From Costus lasius (lineage: Eukaryota > Streptophyta > Magnoliopsida > Zingiberales > Costaceae), in contig JANVAS020000231.1 of NCBI GenBank assembly GCA_027563935.2, forward strand, positions 10,372,001-10,436,000: 64,000 nt of DNA. Direction: 5' to 3'. Within the stretch, counting starts at the first letter, position 1. Every line of letters begins with the position of its first letter. A model generated the notes under the pieces. It made no database searches. It was given only the letters and a program-made list of their open reading frames with translations, and was not told the origin of the DNA. Made by a program: the position numbers and the translations under genes. Shown here piece by piece: positions 27,227-40,000 of the stretch.

Positions 27227-30189
27227 GCTCATAATCGAGTTCAAAATTTTCATCATGATTAGATCATTATCAATGTCAATAAAAATATTAAGATTAAAGA
27301 CCAAGATTACAAACAAGATCACAATTGAGTTTAAGATTAAGATTAAAAAGAAGATAAAGATGAATATCAAAAGATGAAGTTTGAAAAAATGATTAAAATC
27401 ATGATCAACATCATGATCATGGACAAAATCAATATTAAATTAATATTGCAAAATGATAAATATCAAATATGGATCATAATCAAGATCAATATCCTCATCA
27501 TTAAAAGATCAAGATAAAGATAAATATTAATATCAAGATTGAAAATCAATATTACCACAGAGATCAAAATCGAGTTTAAAAAGAATATTAGGAGTAAGAT
27601 AAAGTTGAAGATTATAAGATTAAAACTGAAATCGGAGATCAAAATGAAGATGAAGATAATTATCAAGAATAAGATCAATGTTATAATAACGAATGAGAAT
27701 AAGATTAATAACAATTAAAGCTCATAATCGAGTTCAAAATTTTCATCATGATTAGATCATTATCAATGTCAATAAAAATATTAAGATTAAAGACCAAGAT
27801 TACAAACAAGATCACAATTGAGTTTAAGATTAAGATTAAAAAGAAGATAAAGATGAATATCAAAAGATGAAGTTTGAAAAAATGATTAAAATCATGATCA
27901 ACATCATGATCATGGACAAAATCAATATTAAATTAATATTGCAAAATGATAAACATCAAAAATGGATCATAATCAAGATCAATATCCTCATCATTAAAAG
28001 ATCAAGATAAAGATAAATATTAATATCAAGATTGAAAATCAATATTACCACAGAGATCAAAATCGAGTTTAAGAAGAATATTAGGAGTAAAATAAATATG
28101 AAGATTAGAAGATTAAATCCGAAATCTGAGATAAAAATGAAGATAAAGATAATTATCAAGAATAAGATCAATGTTATAATTAAGAATGAGAATAAGATTA
28201 ATAACAATTAAAGCTCATAATCGAGTTCAAAATTTTGATCATGATTAGATCAATATCAATATCAATAAAAATATTAAGATTAAAGACCAAGATTACAAAC
28301 AAGATCAAAATTGAGTTTAAGATTAAGATTAAAAAGAAGATAAAGATGAATATCAAAAGATGAAGTTTGAAAAAATGATTAAAATCATGATCAACATCAT
28401 GATCATGGACAAAATCAATATTAAATTAATATTGCAAAATGTAAATATCAAATATGGATCATAATCAAGATCAATATCCTCATCATTAAAAGATCAAGAT
28501 AAAGATAAATATTAATATCAAGATTGAAAATCAATATTTCCACAGAGATCAAAATCGAGTTTAAGAAGAATATTAGGAGTAAGATAAATATGAAGATTAG
28601 AAGATTAAATCCGAAATCTGAGATAAAAATGAAGATAAAGATAATTATCAAGAATAAGATCAATGTTATATAATTAAGAATGAGAATAAGATTAATAACA
28701 ATTAAAGCTCATAATCGAGTTCAAAATTTTGATCATGATTAGATCAATATCAATATCAATAAAAATATTAAGATTAAAGACCAAGATTACAAACAAGATC
28801 ACAATTGTGTTTAAGATTAAGATTAAAAAGAAGATAAAGATGAATATCAAAAGATGAAGTTTGAAAAAATGATTAAAATCATGATCAACATCATGATCAT
28901 GGACAAAATCAATATTAAATTAATATTGCAAAATGATAAATATCAAATATGGATCATAATCAAGATCAATATCCTCATCATTAAAAGATCAAGATAAAGA
29001 TAAATATTAATATCAAGATTGAAAATCAATATTACCACAGAGATCAAAATCGAGTTTAAGAAGAATATTAGGAGTAAGATAAATATGAAGATTCGAAGAT
29101 TAAATCCGAAATCTGAGATAAAAATGAAGATAAAGATAATTATCAAGAATAAGATCAATGTTATATAATTAAGAATGAGAATAAGATTAATAACAATTAA
29201 AGCTCATAATCGAGTTCAAAATTTTGATCATGATTAGATCAATATCAATATCAATAAAAATATTAAGATTAAAGACCAAGATTACAAACAAGATCACAAT
29301 TGAGTTTAAGATTAAGATTAAAAAGAAGATAAAGATGAATATCAAAAGATGAAGTTTGAAAAAATGATTAAAATCATGATCAACATCATTATCATGGACA
29401 AAATCAATATTAAATTAATATTGCAAAATGATAAATATCAAATATGGATCATAATCAAGATCAATATCCTCATCATTCAAAGACCAAGATAAAGATAAAT
29501 ATTAATATCAAGATTGAAAATCAATATTACCACAGAGATCAAAATCGAGTTTAAGAAGAATATTAGGAGTAAGATAAATATGAAGATTAGAAGATTAAAT
29601 CCAAAATCTGAGATAAAAATGAATATAAAGATAATTATCAAGAATAAGATCAATGTTATAATTAAGAATGAGAATAAGATTAATAACAATTAAAGCTCAT
29701 AATCGAGTTCAAAATTTTGATCATGATTAGATCAATATCAATATCAATAAAAATATTAAGATTAAAGACCAAGATTACAAACAAGATCAAAATTGAGTTT
29801 AAGATTAAGATTAAAAAGAAGATAAAGATGAATATCAAAAGATGAAGTTTGAAAAAATGATTAAAATCATGATCAACATCATGATCATGGACAAAATCAA
29901 TATTAAATTAATATTGCAAAATGATAAATATCAAATATGGATCATAATCAAGATCAATATCCTCATCATTAAAAGATCAAGATAAAGATAAATATTAATA
30001 TCAAGATTGAAAATCAATATTACCACAGAGATCAAAATCGAGTTTAAAAAGAATATTAGGAGTAAGATAAATATGAAGATTAGAAGATTAAATCCGAAAT
30101 CTGAGATAAAAATGAAGATAAAGATAATTATCAAGAATAAGATCAATGTTATATAATTAAGAATGAGAATAAGATTAATAACAATTAAA
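27227..30189. repeat. Region III six-monomer higher-order repeat (2,963 bp), Q T U V W X
   Basis: This block has the same length as the previous one because V W X replaces X S P. Equal length with different content shows that spacing alone would hide the rearrangement. It is followed by a hybrid unit at 30190 which has the U-type one-base deletion but reads TATTACCACAG and AAAGTTGAAGATTAG. Confidence 0.83.
28707..29694. repeat. VW two-monomer cassette, copy 3
   Basis: Single copy of the cassette between a U and an X unit. It has private changes from the other two: ACAATTGTGTTTAAG near 28801 and CATCATTATCATGG near 29384. Confidence 0.88.
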
Positions 30190-33100
30190 GCTCATAATCG
30201 AGTTCAAAATTTTGATCATGATTAGATCAATATCAATATCAATAAAAATATTAAGATTAAAGACCAAGATTACAAACAAGATCAAAATTGAGTTTAAGAT
30301 TAAGATTAAAAAGAAGATAAAGATGAATATCAAAAGATGAAGTTTGAAAAAATGATTAAAATCATGATCAACATCATGATCATGGACAAAATCAATATTA
30401 AATTAATATTGCAAAATGTAAATATCAAATATGGATCATAATCAAGATCAATATCCTCATCATTAAAAGATCAAGATAAAGATAAATATTAATATCAAGA
30501 TTGAAAATCAATATTACCACAGAGATCAAAATCGAGTTTAAGAAGAATATTAGGAGTAAGATAAAGTTGAAGATTAGAAGATTAAATCCGAAATCTGAGA
30601 TAAAAATGAAGATAAAGATAATTATCAAGAATAAGATCAATGTTATAATTAAGAATGAGAATAAGATTAATAACAATTAAAGCTCATAATCGAGTTCAAA
30701 ATTTTGATCATGATTAGATCAATATCAATATCAATAAAAATATTAAGATTAAAGACCAAGATTACAAACAAGATCACAATTGAGTTTAAGATTAAGATTA
30801 AAAAGAAGATAAAGATGAATATGAAAAGATGAAGTTTGAAAAAATGATTAAAATCATGATCAACATCATGATCATGGACAAAATCAATATTAAATTAATA
30901 TTGCAAAATGATAAATATCAAATATGGATCATAATCAAGATCAATATCCCCATCATTAAAAGATCAAGATAAAGATAAATATTAATATCAAGATTGAAAA
31001 TCAATATTACCACAGAGATCAAAATCGAGTTTAAGAAGAATATTAGGAGTAAGATAAATATGAAGATTAGAAGATTAAATCCGAAATCTGAGATAAAAAT
31101 GAAGATAAAGATAATTATCAAGAATAAGATCAATGTTATATAATTAAGAATGAGAATAAGATTAATAACAATTAAAGCTCATAATCGAGTTCAAAATTTT
31201 GATCATGATTAGATCAATATCAATATCAATAAAAATATTAAGATTAAAGACCAAGATTACAAACAAGATCACAATTGAGTTTAAGATTAAGATTAAAAAG
31301 AAGATAAAGATGAATATGAAAAGATGAAGTTTGAAAAAATGATTAAAATCATGATCAACATCATGATCATGGACAAAATCAATATTAAATTAATATTGCA
31401 AAATGATAAATATCAAATATGGATCATAATCAAGATCAATATCCTCATCATTAAAAGATCAAGATAAAGATAAATATTAATATCAAGATTGAAAATCAAT
31501 ATTACCACAGAGATCAAAATCGAGTTTAAAAAGAATATTAGGAGTAAGATAAAGTTGAAGATTATAAGATTAAAACTGAAATCGGAGATCAAAATGAAGA
31601 TGAAGATAATTATCAAGAATAAGATCAATGTTATAATAACGAATGAGAATAAGATTAATAACAATTAAGGCTCATAATCGAGTTCAAAATTTTCATCATG
31701 ATTAGATCATTATCAATGTCAATAAAAATATTAAGATTAAAGACCAAGATTACAAACTAGATCACAATTGAGTTTAAGATTAAGATTAAAAAGAAGATAA
31801 AGATGAATATCAAAAGATGAAGTTTAAAAAAATGATTAAAATCATGATCAACATCATGATCATGGACAAAATCAATATTAAATTAATATTGCAAAATGAT
31901 AAATATCAAATATGGATCATAATCAAGATCAATATCCTCATCATTAAAAGATCAAGATAAAGATAAATATTAATATCAAGATTGAAAATTAATATTACCA
32001 CAGAGATCAAAATTGTGTTTAAGATGAATATTAGGAGTAAGATAAAGTTGAAGATTATAAGATTAAAACTGAAATCGGAGATCAAAATGAAGATGAAGAT
32101 AATTATCAAGAATAAGATCAATGTTATATAATTAAGAATGAGAATAAGATTAATAACAATTAAAGCTCATAATCGAGTTCAAAATTTTGATCATGATTAG
32201 ATCAATATCAATATCAATAAAAATATTAAGATTAAAGACCAAGATTACAAACAAGATCACAATTGAGTTTAAGATTAAGATTAAAAAGAAGATAAAGATG
32301 AATATCAAAAGATGAAGTTTGAAAAAATGATTAAAATCATGATCAACATCATGATCATGGACAAAATCAATATTAAATTAATATTACAAAATGATAAATA
32401 TCAAATATGGATCATAATCAAGATCAATATCCTCATCATTCAAAGACCAAGATAAAGATAAATATTAATATCAAGATTGAAAATCAATATTACCACAGAG
32501 ATCAAAATCGAGTTTAAGAAGAATATTAGGAGTAAGATAAATATGAAGATTAGAAGATTAAATCCAAAATCTGAGATAAAAATGAATATAAAGATAATTA
32601 TCAAGAATAAGATCAATGTTATAATTAAGAATGAGAATAAGATTAATAACAATTAAAGCTCATAATCGAGTTCAAAATTTTGATCATGATTAGATCAATA
32701 TCAATATCAATAAAAATATTAAGATTAAAGACCAAGATTACAAACAAGATCAAAATTGAGTTTAAGATTAAGATTAAAAAGAAGATAAAGATGAATATCA
32801 AAAGATGAAGTTTGAAAAAATGATTAAAATCATGATCAACATCATGATCATGGACAAAATCAATATTAAATTAATATTGCAAAATGATAAATATCAAATA
32901 TGGATCATAATCAAGATCAATATCCTCATCATTAAAAGATCAAGATAAAGATAAATGTTAATATCAAGATTGAAAATCAATATTACCACAGAGATCAAAA
33001 TCGAGTTTAAAAAGAATATTAGGAGTAAGATAAATAAGAAGATTAGAAGATTAAATCCGAAATCTGAGATAAAAATGAAGATAAAGATAATTATCAAGAA

Positions 33101-34627
33101 TAAGATCAATGTTATAATTAAGAATGAGAATAAGATTAATAACAATTAAAGCTCATAATCGAGTTCAAAATTTTCATCATGATTAGATCAATATCAATAT
33201 CAATAAAAATATTAAGATTAAAGACCAAGATTACAAACAAGATCAAAACAGAGTTTAAGATTAAGATTAAAAAGAAGATAAAGATGAATATCATAAGAAG
33301 AAGTTTGAAAAAATGATTAAAATCATGATCAACATCATGATCATGGACAAAATCAATATTAAATTAATATTGCAAAATGATAAATATCAAATATGGATCA
33401 TAATCAAGATCAATATCCTCATCATTAAAAGATCAAGATAAAGATAAATATTAATATCAAGATTGATAATCAATATTACCACAGAGATCAAAATCGAATA
33501 TGAAGAATATTAGGAGTAAGATAAATATGAAGATTAGAAGATTAAATCCGAAATCTGAGATAAAAATGAATATAAAGATAATTATCAAGAATAAGATCAA
33601 TGTTATAATTAAGAATGAGAATAAGATTAATAACAATTAAAGCTCATAATCGAGTTCAAAATTTTCATTATGATTAGATCAATATCAATATCAATAAAAA
33701 TATTAAGATTAAAGACCAAGATTACAAACAAGATCACAATTGAGTTTAAGATTAAGATTAAAAAGAAGATAAAGATGAATATCAAAAGATGAAGTTTGAA
33801 AAAATGATTAAAATCATGATCAACATCATGATCATGGACAAAATCAATATTAAATTAATATTGCAAAATGATAAATATCAAATATGGATCATAATCAAGA
33901 TCAATATCCTTATCATTAAAAGATCAAGATAAAGATAAATATTAATATCAAGATTGAAAATCAATATTACCACAGAGATCAAAATCGAGTTTAAGAAGAA
34001 TATTAGGAATAAGATAAATATGAAGATTAGAAGATTAAAACTGAAATCTGAGATGAAAATGATGATGAAGATAATTATCAAGAATAACATCAATGTTATA
34101 ATTAAGAATGAGAATATGATTAATAACAATTAAGGCTCATAATCGAGTTCAAAATTTTCATCATGATTAGATTAAGATCAATATCAATAAAAATATTAAG
34201 ATTAAAGACCAAGATTACAAACAAGATCAAAATCGAGTTTAAGATTAAGATTAAAAAGAAGATAAAGATGAATATCATAAGAAGAAGTATGAAAAAATGA
34301 TTAAAATCATTATCAACATCATGATCATGGACAAAATCAATATTAAATTAATATCGCAAAATGATAAATATCAAATATGGATCATAATCAAGATCAATAT
34401 CCTCATCATTAAAAGATCAAGATAAAGATAAATATTAATATCAAGATTGAAAATTAATATTACCACAGAGATCAAAATTGAGTTTAAGATGAATATTAGG
34501 AGTAAGATAAATATGAAGATTAGAAGATTAAAACTGAAATCTGAGATAAAAATGAAGATAAAGATAATTATCAATAATAAGATCAATGTTATAATTAAGA
34601 ATGAGAATAAGATTAATAACAATTAAA

Positions 34628-35114
34628 GCTCATAATCGAGTTCAAAATTTTGATCATGATTAGATCAATATCAATATCAATAAAAATATTAAGATTAAAG
34701 ACCAAGATTACAAACAAGATCAAAATTGAGTTTAAGATTAAGATTAAAAAGAAGATAAAGATGAATATCAAAAGATGAAGTTTGAAAAAATGATTAAAAT
34801 CATGATCAACATCATGATCATGGACAAAATCAATATTAAATTAATATTGCAAAATGATAAATATCAAATATGGATCATAATCAAGATCAATATCCTCATC
34901 ATTAAAAGATCAAGATAAAGATAAATATTAATATCAAGATTGAAAATCAATATTACCACAGAGACCAAAATCGAGTTTAAGATGAATATTAGGAGTAAGA
35001 TAAATATGAAGATTAGAAGATTAAATCCGAAATCTGAGATAAAAATAAAGATAATTATCAAGAATAAGATCAATGTTATAATTAAGAATGAGAATAAGAT
35101 TAATAACAATTAAA
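34628..35114. repeat. L monomer with a 6-bp deletion (487 bp)
   Basis: The run ATGAAGATAAAGATAATT of sister L units is shortened to ATAAAGATAATT near 35045. The loss is exactly one hexamer, in a stretch of short repeated words, as replication slippage would give. Confidence 0.88.
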
Positions 35115-35605
35115 GCTCATAATCGAGTTCAAAATTTTCATCATGATTAGATCAATATCAATATCAATAAAAATATTAAGATTAAATACCAAGATTACAA
35201 ACAAGATCAAAACAGAGTTTAAGATTAAGATTAAAAAGAAGATAAAGATGAATATCATAAGAAGAAGTTTGAAAAAATGATTAAAATCATGATCAACATC
35301 ATGATCATGGACAAAATCAATATTAAATTAATATTGCAAAATGATAAATATCAAATATGGATCATAATCAAGATCAATATCCTCATCATTAAAAGATCAA
35401 GATAAAGATAAATATTAATATCAAGATTGAAAATCAATATTACCACAGAGATCAAAATCGAATATGAAGAATATTAGGAGTAAGATAAATATGAAGATTA
35501 GAAGATTAAATCCGAAATCTGAGATAAAAATGAATATAAAGATAATTATCAAGAATAAGATCAATGTTATAATTAAGAATGAGAATAAGATTAATAACAA
35601 TTAAA

Positions 35606-36092
35606 GCTCATAATCGAGTTCAAAATTTTCATCATGATTAGATCAATATCAATAAAAATATTAAGATTAAAGACCAAGATTACAAACAAGATCACAATTG
35701 AGTTTAAGATTAAGATTAAAAAGAAGATAAAGATGAATATCAAAAGATGAAGTTTGAAAAAATGATTAAAATCATGATCAACATCATGATCATGGACAAA
35801 ATCAATATTAAATTAATATTGCAAAATGATAAATATCAAATATGGATCATAATCAAGATCAATATCCTCATCATTAAAAGATCAAGATAAAGATAAATAT
35901 TAATATCAAGATTGAAAATCAATATTACCATAGAGATCAAAATCGAGTTTAAGAAGAATATTAGGAGTAAGATAAATATGAAGATTAGAAGATTAAATCC
36001 GAAATCTGAGATAAAAATGAAGATAAAGATAATTATCAAGAATAAGATCAATGTTATAATTAAGAATGAGAATAAGATTAATAACAATTAAA
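35606..36092. repeat. Monomer with a 6-bp deletion in (ATCAAT)n (487 bp)
   Basis: GATCAATATCAATAAAA near 35641 has two ATCAAT words where other units have three. The unit also carries the private change TACCATAGAG near 35928, shared with the units at 40035, 50368 and 63180. Confidence 0.88.
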
Positions 36093-37078
36093 GCTCATAA
36101 TCGAGTTCAAAATTTTGATCATGATTAGATCAATATCAATATCAATAAAAGTATTAAGATTAAAGACCAAGATTACAAACAAGATCACAATTGAGTTTAA
36201 GATTAAGATTAAAAAGAAGATAAAGATGAATATCAAAAAATGAAGTTTGAAAAAATGATTAAAATCATGATCAACATCATGATCATGGACAAAATCAATA
36301 TTAAATTAATATTGCAAAATGATAAATATCAAATATGGATCATAATCAAGATCAATATCCTTATCATTAAAAGATCAAGATAAAGATAAATATTAATATC
36401 AAGATTGAAAATCAATATTACCACAGAGATCAAAATCGAGTTTAAGAAGAATATTAGGAGTAAGATAAATATGAAGATTAGAAGATTAAATCCGAAATCT
36501 GAGATAAAAATGAAGATAAAGATAATTATCAAGAATAAGATCAATGTTATAATTAAGAATGAGAATAAGATTAATAACAATTAAAGCTCATAATCGAGTT
36601 CAAAATTTTGATCATGATTAGATCAATATCAATATCAATAAAAATATTAAGATTACAGACCAAGATTACAAACAAGATCACAATTGAGTTTAAGATTAAG
36701 ATTAAAAAGAAGATAAAGATGAATATCAAAAGATGAAGTTTGAAAAAATGATTAAAATCATGATCAACATCATGATCATGGACAAAATCAATATTAAATT
36801 AATATTGCAAAATGATAAATATCAAATATGGATCATAATCAAGATCAATATCCTCATCATTATAAGATCAAGATAAAGATAAATATTAATATCAAGATTG
36901 AAAATCAATATTACCACAGAGACCAAAATCGAGTTTAAGATGAATATTAGGAGTAAGATAAATATGAAGATTAGAAGATTAAATCCGAAATCTGAGATAA
37001 AAATGAAGATAAAGATAATTATCAAGAATAAGATCAATGTTATAATTAAGAATGAGAATAAGATTAATAACAATTAAA
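35606..37078. repeat. Three-monomer block, related to 50368-51846
   Basis: Markers in order are TACCATAGAG, then AAAAGTATTAAG in the next unit, then GATTACAGACC in the third, which is an L unit. The same series occurs 14,768 bp downstream. The 6-bp loss near 35641 is private to this copy. Confidence 0.8.
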
Positions 37079-40000
37079 GCTCATAATCGAGTTCAAAATT
37101 TTGATCATGATTAGATCAATATCAATATCAATAAAAATATTAAGATTAAAGACCAAGATTACAAACAAGATCAAAACAGAGTTTAAGATTAAGATTAAAA
37201 AGAAGATAAAGAAGAATATCATAAGAAGAAGTTTGAAAAAATGATTAAAATCATGATCAACATCATGATCATGGACAAAATCAATATTAAATTAATATTG
37301 CAAAATGATAAATATCAAATATGGATCATAATCAAGATCAATATCCTCATCATTAAAAGATCAAGATAAAGATAAATATTAATATCAAGATTGAAAATCA
37401 ATATTACCACAGAGACCAAAATCGAGTTTAAGATGAATATTAGGAGTAAGATAAATATGAAGATTAGAAGATTAAATCCGAAATCTGAGATAAAAATGAA
37501 GATAAAGATAATTATCAAGAATAAGATCAATGTTATAATTAAGAATGAGAATAAGATTAATAACATTTAAAGCTCATAATCGAGTTCAAAATTTTCATCA
37601 TGATTAGATCAATATCAATATCAATAAAAATATTAAGATTAAAGACCAAGATTACAAACAAGATCAAAACAGAGTTTAAGATTAAGATTAAAAAGAAGAT
37701 AAAGAAGAATATCATAAGAAGAAGTTTGAAAAAATGATTAAAATTATGATCAACATCATGATCATGGACAAAATCAATATTAAATTAATATTGCAAAATG
37801 ATAAATATCAAATATGGATCATAATCAAGATCAATATCCTCATCATTAAAAGATCAAGATAAAGATAAATATTAATATCAAGATTGAAAATCAATATTAC
37901 CACAGAGATCAAAATCGAGTTTAAGAAGAATATTAGGAGTAAGATAAATATGAAGATTAGAAGATTAAATCCGAAATCTAAGATAAAAATGAAGATAAAG
38001 ATAATTATCAAGAATAAGATCAATGTTATAATTAAGAATGAGAATAAGATTAATAACAATTAAAGCTCATAATCGAGTTCAAAATTTTGATCATGATTAG
38101 ATCAATATCAATATCAATAAAAATATTAAGATTAAAGACCAAGATTACAAACAAGATCACAATTGAGTTTAAGATTAAGATTAAAAAGAAGATAAAGATG
38201 AATATCAAAAGATGAAGTTTGAAAAAATGATTAAAATCATGATCAACATCATGATCATGGACAAAATCAATATTAAATTAATATTGCAAAATGATAAATA
38301 TCAAATATGGATCATAATCAAGATCAATATCCTCATCATTAAAAGATCAAGATAAAGATAAATATTAATATCAAGATTGAAAATCAATATTACCACAGAG
38401 ACCAAAATCGAGTTTAAGATGAATATTAGGAGTAAGATAAATATGAAGATTAGAAGATTAAATCCGAAATCTGAGATAAAAATGAAGATAAAGATAATTA
38501 TCAAGAATAAGATCAATGTTATAATTAAGAATGAGAATAAGATTAATAACAATTAAAGCTCATAATCGAGTTCAAAATTTTCATCATGATTAGATCAATA
38601 TCAATATCAATAAAAATATTAAGATTAAAGACCAAGATTACAAACAAGATCAAAACAGAGTTTAAGATTAAGATTAAAAAGAAGATAAAGAAGAATATCA
38701 TAAGAAGAAGTTTGAAAAAATGATTAAAATCATGATCAACATCATGATCATGGACAAAATCAATATTAAATTAATATTGCAAAATGATAAATATCAAATA
38801 TGGATCATAATCAAGATCAATATCCTCATCATTAAAAGATCAAGATAAAGATAAATATTAATATCAAGATTGAAAATCAATATTACCACAGAGACCAAAA
38901 TCGAGTTTAAGATGAATATTAGGAGTAAGATAAATATGAAGATTAGAAGATTAAATCCGAAATCTGAGATAAAAATGAAGATAAAGATAATTATCAAGAA
39001 TAAGATCAATGTTATAATTAAGAATGAGAATAAGATTAATAACATTTAAAGCTCATAATCGAGTTCAAAATTTTGATCATGATTAGATCAATATCAATAT
39101 CAATAAAAATATTAAGATTAAAGACCAAGATTACAAACAAGATCAAAACAGAGTTTAAGATTAAGATTAAAAAGAAGATAAAGAAGAATATCATAAGAAG
39201 AAGTTTGAAAAAATGATTAAAATCATGATCAACATCATGATCATGGACAAAATCAATATTAAATTAATATTGCAAAATGATAAATATCAAATATGGATCA
39301 TAATCAAGATCAATATCCTCATCATTAAAAGATCAAGATAAAGATAAATATTAATATCAAGATTGAAAATCAATATTACCACAGAGACCAAAATCGAGTT
39401 TAAGATGAATATTAGGAGTAAGATAAATATGAAGATTAGAAGATTAAATCCGAAATCTGAGATAAAAATGAAGATAAAGATAATTATCAAGAATAAGATC
39501 AATGTTATAATTAAGAATGAGAATAAGATTAATAACAATTAAAGCTCATAATCGAGTTCAAAATTTTCATCATGATTAGATCAATATCAATATCAATAAA
39601 AATATTAAGATTAAAGACCAAGATTACAAACAAGATCAAAACAGAGTTTAAGATTAAGATTAAAAAGAAGATAAAGATGAATATCATAAGAAGAAGTTTG
39701 AAAAAATGATTAAAATCATGATCAACATCATGATCATGGACAAAATCAATATTAAATTAATATTGCAAATTGATAAATATCAAATATGGATCATAATCAA
39801 GATCAATATCCTCATCATTAAAAGATCAAGATAAAGATAAATATTAATATCAAGATTGAAAATCAATATTACAACAGAGATCAAAATCGAATATGAAGAA
39901 TATTAGGAGTAAGATAAATATGAAGATTAGAAGATTAAATCCGAAATCTGAGATAAAAATGAATATAAAGATAATTATCAAGAATAAGATCAATGTTATA

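Larger units (their letters stand above)
19818..33150. repeat. Array region III: 27 monomers with T, U, V, W, X variants
   Basis: Starts: 19818, 20311, 20805, 21300, 21793, 22288, 22781, 23276, 23771, 24264, 24757, 25250, 25744, 26239, 26734, 27227, 27720, 28213, 28707, 29202, 29695, 30190, 30682, 31177, 31670, 32165, 32658. Order by variant: T U V W V W X S P Q T U X S P Q T U V W X, then five mixed units and an R-like unit. T has AACATCAAAAATGG and GAGTAAAATAAATATG. U has lost one A (AATGTAAATATC) and reads TATTTCCACAG. V reads GATTCGAAG. W reads CATTCAAAGACC. X reads TTTAAAAAG with AAATATGAAG. U, V, X and S all carry the TA insertion. Confidence 0.9.
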
